A stretch of 64,000 bases of DNA from Nocardia bovistercoris (GTDB lineage: Bacteria; Actinomycetota; Actinomycetes; Mycobacteriales; Mycobacteriaceae): assembly GCF_015674855.1 (NCBI RefSeq), contig NZ_JADMLG010000015.1, positions 62,001 through 126,000 on the forward strand, in the 5' to 3' direction. The notes beneath the pieces are model-generated. The model was not told the origin of the DNA. It worked only from the letters and a program-made list of their open reading frames with translations, and searched no databases. This document shows positions 61,101-64,000 of this stretch, piece by piece. Both the position numbers and the translations under genes were made by a program. Within the stretch, counting starts at the first letter, position 1, and the number at the start of each line of letters is the position of its first letter.

Positions 61101-62059
61101 GAACGCACCTGCGCGACAACAGCTCCCACCGTGCCGCGGTCGAGGTCGCGCACCCGCAACGGCACCACGTTGGACAGCGAGCCCGCCGAACGACGCAGCG
61201 CCGCGGTGGGTCGCGCGGTGACCGGCATCGTCACGGTGATGTCGGCGCGGCCGGTCATCCGCGCCAGATGACATGCGAACGAGGCGATCACGAGTTCGGG
61301 AAAGGTGGCGCCGTGACGAGCTCTGGCTTCGCCGAGCAGGCGCGCGGTCGCCGCGTCGAGGGTCGCCGTCACCAGGTGCGGTTCGGCTTCGGGTACGACA
61401 GCGCCACGTTCGGCCAGATCGGGCGCCGGGCCAACCCCGGCGAGTTGCTCACGCCAGTATTCGCGGTCGGCCTCGGCGCGGGTGGATCGCCGGTAGGCGC
61501 CGTCGTCGGACACGATCTCGGCGACCGTCAGCGGCTCGAGTTCGCGTGCCGAGTCGGCGATCGCCGCGTCGGCGAGCCCAGCGCGATACAGCTCACCGGT
61601 GCGACGCAACAGCGCGGCCGCCCCGACACCGTCGAGAACCATGTGGTGACTGCGCAAGTACAGCAGATGCCGTCGCCGCGACACCGCGAACACCGCCGCT
61701 ACCGTCGCACGGTCGGCCAACGGGTCGAGCGGGGCGCTGTGATCACGCCGCATCCGCTCGACGGCCACCGCGACCGCATCCGGTTCCTCGGTGAGATCGA
61801 CGAAATCCAGGCGCAGGTCCGCGCCCCGGTCGACGTACTGGCGAGGACCGCCGTCCACCAGACACACCCGCAGCATCGGCGACTCGAACTCCGCGGCGGC
61901 CCACCGCGTGCACCGACCGAGCAGCCCGACATCGAGCGGCCCGACCAGATCCAGGTACATCGCGACCGTCACCGGCACATCCGGCCGCAACTGCTGCGCC
62001 AGCCACCACCCCTGCTGCGCCGCCGTCAACGGATATGTCCCCGCACCGCCCGCTCGCAT
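58145..62059 (-). CDS. Single-module non-ribosomal peptide synthetase (C-A-PCP-TE)
   Basis: The 1304-residue protein starts at an ATG eight bases after GGAGGT. Condensation domain about 8-440 with SHHMVLDG (active); adenylation about 455-950 with YLIHTSGTTGVPKGVV, NGYGPTEATV, GRLDNQLELRGRRIEPGEIEAAL and NGKID; carrier protein with DDDFFELGGNSVLG (phosphopantetheine Ser near 989); thioesterase about 1055-1290 with LLGWSLGGQ. The module is complete and should load one amino acid, condense it with a donor and release the product. A tentative specificity code read by alignment is D-A-L-Q-A-G-G-V-M-K, which I cannot assign. No MbtH, tailoring or export gene is adjacent. Confidence 0.93.
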   Translation of the reverse strand: MRAGGAGTYPLTAAQQGWWLAQQLRPDVPVTVAMYLDLVGPLDVGLLGRCTRWAAAEFESPMLRVCLVDGGPRQYVDRGADLRLDFVDLTEEPDAVAVAVERMRRDHSAPLDPLADRATVAAVFAVSRRRHLLYLRSHHMVLDGVGAAALLRRTGELYRAGLADAAIADSARELEPLTVAEIVSDDGAYRRSTRAEADREYWREQLAGVGPAPDLAERGAVVPEAEPHLVTATLDAATARLLGEARARHGATFPELVIASFACHLARMTGRADITVTMPVTARPTAALRRSAGSLSNVVPLRVRDLDRGTVGAVVAQVRSAVIGALRHQRHRHEDIRRDHPGLRDGFGPVVNALGLTEPLGLGAVTGHVRLLALGPVLDLHVNAYQVGPGEDSTCVDFQANPARYRHATVVLRHRMFLEYFARFLAAEKDCPTTDLDVIAPVPIPAKPAAPLRTLPDLLRSGIVPEAVAVHDGVRCSTYRELDEASSRWARVLCARGAGPGGFVVVAIHRSLESVLALWAVAKSGACYVPVDPDESSARIAGIIGASGARWGLILARSRIELSDKVARLGAEGIEWIAVDDRTADDYAATPFGDTDRITPLRPQHAAYLIHTSGTTGVPKGVVVTHRGLGALTDYLVDHYALHGNSVLLHSHAPIFDAHLLELLAGFAAGAQVVVAAPSVVAGDDMARLINARGVTVFQTSPAVLATLDPEQVPGLRVVAIGGEACPETLVRKWAPRVRFCNGYGPTEATVMVTETAAMRATDPVTVGRPLPGVFAVTLDARLRRVPDMARGELYLGGPCLADGYLNAPAVTAARFVADPFGDGERLYRTGDSACALPGGAFELFGRLDNQLELRGRRIEPGEIEAALLALPEIACAVVTLVDADLPRARLVAHVVAVPGARLDIAAILRDLRSTLPPALVPTTLIPLDLLPLAGNGKIDRSALPGPVAAEHRPAHTDLQRLVADRIAAAVGIDRIGLDDDFFELGGNSVLGVLISSELAVATGVPVTVRWLYTTPTVAALAERISTYDHRHDDDDGLATVLTLRRNGIRTPLFCVHSAVPLAWCYAGLAGHVTDRPVYGLQATELTADTPTIEDLVELYLAAILERQPHGPYNLLGWSLGGQLAHAVAVRLQARGATVSVLAMLDSVVIPAGTPPPVPRMRDLLTHLLGDEPEDADTAPEVTAAQAAAELATTAPSFGTGLSAGQLERLHRGYVAGVALSHDYRPGEFDGDLLYFSATRGVTAPLGADMWRPYVTGELMEHRVDATHAQLTNTAVLARIGPLLARHLTAADQPTAPSRLPSVR

Positions 62060-62369
62060 CACCGACACCTCCGCACGCCTCGAACAGGCACCACCTTCGG
62101 CAAACCTACGGCACACCGGAGGGTGGCCGAGGCAGTTCCAACGGCGAGCCCGTCTGTTCATCCGACGCGGCGCGCACGGGTTGCCGGGCGAGCACCGACC
62201 GAAATGCGCGGCTCCTGGCGCATAGATCCGCTCGGGCTGCCCGACGCGGTGTCCGAAGTGCTCACCGCCGTCCGCGAACGCGGTGCGGTTGGATATCGTC
62301 GGTTCCATATTCGGCGGTCCGCGCGGACTCGGACAGCGAGCGGGCGTGCCGGTGGAAGGGAGAACAGTC
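62060..62369. promoter_or_regulatory. Divergent promoter region between the NRPS and PLD-family genes
   Basis: No gene is supported in these 310 bp. It should contain the promoters of both flanking genes. No clear repeat or dyad was seen. Confidence 0.4.
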
Positions 62370-63578
62370 GTGACCGGTACGAAGGATCAGGCCGCCGCGG
62401 GGGTGTCGGTTCACGGATCCCCCGCCGCCCGCATCGAGCGAATGCGTCGTCGGTTGGAGCGGCTGATCGGCATCGCGGCCACCGAAGGCAACGCGCTCGT
62501 GGCGCTGCGCAACGGCGACGAGATCTTTCCGGCCATGCTCGAAGGCATCCGCCGCGCCGAGCACACGATCGACATGATGACCTTCGTGTACTGGCAGGGC
62601 GATATCGCGCGCCAGTTCGCCCGCGCGCTCGCCGAACGGGCCGAGTCGGGTCTGCGGGTGCGGTTGCTGCTCGACGGTTTCGGCAGTCGCCTGATCGAGA
62701 AGGACCTGCTGGAGTTGATGGACCGGGCGGGCGTGCAGGTCGCGTGGTTCCGCAAACCGCTGTACCTGTCGCCGTTGAAACAGAACCACCGGTGTCACCG
62801 CAAGGTTCTGGTGATCGACGAGGAGACGGCGTTCACCGGCGGCGTCGGCATCGCGCAGGAATGGTGCGGGGACGCGCGCGACGAACACGAATGGCGCGAC
62901 ACCCACGTCCGGGTCCGCGGGCCCGCGGTGGACGGCATCGCCGCCGGGTTCGCGCAGAACTGGGCCGAATGCCACGACGCCCTCTACGACGGCCGCGACC
63001 GCTTCACCCCGCAGCGCGCGCACGGCGACGCGATCGTCCAGGTGGTGCGCGGTTCGGCGAGCTTCGGCTGGCAGGACATGCAGACCCTGCTGCGGGTGGT
63101 CATCGAATCGGCCGAACAACGTCTGCGCCTCGCCACCGCCTACTTCGCGCCGGACGCCTATTTCATCGAATTGCTGTGCGCGGCCGCGCGACGCGGGGTG
63201 CGGGTGGAGATCCTGCTGCCCGGCCCACACACCGACAAACGCGTCTGCCAGCTGGCCGGCCAACACTTCTACAGCGAGTTGCTCTCCTGCGGCGTGCGAA
63301 TCCTGCAGTATCAGCCGACCATGATGCACGCCAAGGTCATCACCGTCGACGGCATCGCCGCACTGATCGGTTCGACCAACTTCAACCGCCGCTCCCTCGA
63401 CCACGACGAGGAACTCATGCTCGCGGTGCTCGACGAAGGCTTCACCGCGACGCTCGACGCGCACTTCGAAGCCGATGCCGACCTCAGCGAGGCCATCGAC
63501 CTCCGACGCTGGAACCGCCGCCCGCTGCGCCAACGCATCGAGGAAACCGCGATCCGCCCCATTCGCCGCTTCCTGTGA
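62370..63578 (+). CDS. Phospholipase-D family protein, cardiolipin synthase-like
   Basis: The 402-residue protein starts at a GTG seven bases after GGAAGGGAG. It has two HKD motifs: NHRCHRKVLVIDEETAFTGG and MHAKVITVDGIAALIGSTNFNRRS, the paired catalytic sites of the PLD superfamily. There is no clear transmembrane region at the N-terminus, unlike bacterial ClsA. It may make cardiolipin from phosphatidylglycerol or hydrolyse phospholipids. Confidence 0.88.
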   Translation: MTGTKDQAAAGVSVHGSPAARIERMRRRLERLIGIAATEGNALVALRNGDEIFPAMLEGIRRAEHTIDMMTFVYWQGDIARQFARALAERAESGLRVRLLLDGFGSRLIEKDLLELMDRAGVQVAWFRKPLYLSPLKQNHRCHRKVLVIDEETAFTGGVGIAQEWCGDARDEHEWRDTHVRVRGPAVDGIAAGFAQNWAECHDALYDGRDRFTPQRAHGDAIVQVVRGSASFGWQDMQTLLRVVIESAEQRLRLATAYFAPDAYFIELLCAAARRGVRVEILLPGPHTDKRVCQLAGQHFYSELLSCGVRILQYQPTMMHAKVITVDGIAALIGSTNFNRRSLDHDEELMLAVLDEGFTATLDAHFEADADLSEAIDLRRWNRRPLRQRIEETAIRPIRRFL

Positions 63579-63590
63579 ACGCTATGGTGT

Positions 63591-64000
63591 TCAGTCGCAG
63601 TCGGATTCGTTCATGTCGTCGATGATTTCCTGCGCCCACGGTACGGGGATGGCATCGGGGCCGACCACCTGCATCGCGCTCATGACCGTGAGCAGCATGC
63701 CGTTGGCGACGAAGCGGCGCGCGCGGGTGCGTGGCGCGCCGGAGAGTTCACAGATCGTGTGGTATATCCGGCCGAAACGGTCCCGTACCGGATCTCCGAC
63801 GGCGGGGTCGCCGCAGGCCGCGAACCCGTGCATGAGAACCAGCGGCAGTTCGCGCTCGACCAGGAAGGCCTGGTAGGCGCCTGCCAGCAGGCGCAGCGCC
63901 TCATCGATATCGGTGTCGGGCGTGATGCCCGCGCCTGCCAGGCGGAACAGTTCTTCGATGCGGTCGCAGACGGCGTGCACGGCCGCGACGAACAACTGCT
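63591..64000 (-). CDS. TetR-family regulator, C-terminal part (runs off the window)
   Basis: The frame is open to the end of the window, so the N-terminal helix-turn-helix is not visible. The 136 residues seen are helical, with CDRIEELFRLAGAGITPDTDIDEALRLLAGAYQAFL and RFGRIYHTICELSGAPRTRARRFVANGMLL, like TetR ligand domains. The stop is 12 bp from that of the convergent PLD-family gene. The assignment to TetR is probable, not certain. Confidence 0.65.
   Translation of the reverse strand, partial: QLFVAAVHAVCDRIEELFRLAGAGITPDTDIDEALRLLAGAYQAFLVERELPLVLMHGFAACGDPAVGDPVRDRFGRIYHTICELSGAPRTRARRFVANGMLLTVMSAMQVVGPDAIPVPWAQEIIDDMNESDCD

Noticed and set aside
61040..63625. 861-codon plus-strand frame
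   Set aside because: It is antisense to the NRPS and out of frame with the PLD-family gene.
1..64000. tRNA, rRNA or replication origin
   Set aside because: No cloverleaf-like gene with a T-arm consensus, no rRNA sequence and no DnaA-box cluster was noticed on reading; a covariance-model scan was not possible.

Overview
The window is high-GC DNA from an actinomycete, most likely Nocardia or a close relative in the Mycobacteriales. The evidence is the very high third-position GC, frequent GTG starts, start/stop overlaps of the ATGA and GTGA type, and marker genes: a PknG/GlnH/GlnX signalling cluster, UsfX-like and UsfY-like proteins, an ectABCD operon, and many TetR regulators, P450-type oxidation enzymes and CoA-dependent catabolic enzymes. 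No tRNA, rRNA, CRISPR array or replication origin was seen.

Region 1 (1-12028) is an accessory island. It holds a pentapeptide-repeat membrane protein, a tyrosine recombinase flanked by a family of short CCCCGGATAAC-like sites, a two-gene module (a SLATT-like membrane protein with a CxxCx11CxxC tail, overlapping a 73-residue protein ending in a cysteine motif), and a low-GC cassette with a sigma-70-like factor and three small proteins. A second, 5'-truncated copy of the recombinase gene follows. The island ends with a 5.1-kb Tn3-family transposon that has recognisable 43-bp inverted ends, an intact DDE transposase, a secreted peptidase-G1-like cargo protein and a truncated resolvase lacking its catalytic N-terminus.

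Region 2 (12076-16100) is the ectABCD osmolyte operon on the minus strand. Upstream of it lies an OmpR-type response regulator with Glu in place of the phospho-acceptor Asp. Region 3 (16374-22148) is mixed: an RsbW/UsfX-like anti-sigma factor, a GT4 glycosyltransferase, a secreted CAP-domain protein with BTRD1-type repeats, a UsfY-like membrane protein, a lipoprotein and a GT9 glycosyltransferase.

Region 4 (22154-32808) is a minus-strand signalling operon. In transcription order it encodes GlnX-like, GlnH-like, an alpha-helical protein, PknG-like kinase, PP2C phosphatase, VWA protein and FHA protein, most overlapping by 4 bp. This looks like an amino-acid sensing kinase system with its own phosphatase and phosphopeptide reader. 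A branched-chain-type substrate-binding lipoprotein lies just upstream.

Region 5 (32993-46195) is a catabolic region. It has two paralogous convergent TetR regulators, an acyl-CoA ligase, a GFA protein, an operon of amidohydrolase-ferredoxin-SDR-P450, a DUF35 protein, a secreted alpha/beta hydrolase behind a double palindromic operator, a PhyH-type dioxygenase, an AraC regulator and a second SDR. The genes suggest CoA activation and oxidation of a hydrophobic or cyclic acid, but the substrate cannot be read from sequence.

Region 6 (46280-64000) is mixed: an AraC regulator and exported hydrolase, a TIG-domain protein, a VOC protein, a ferredoxin/FAD reductase paired with an AurF-like diiron N-oxygenase, a PucR regulator, the manganese transporter MntH, a PhoU protein, a reductase, a lone C-A-PCP-TE NRPS module, a phospholipase-D family enzyme and the C-terminal part of a TetR regulator running off the end.
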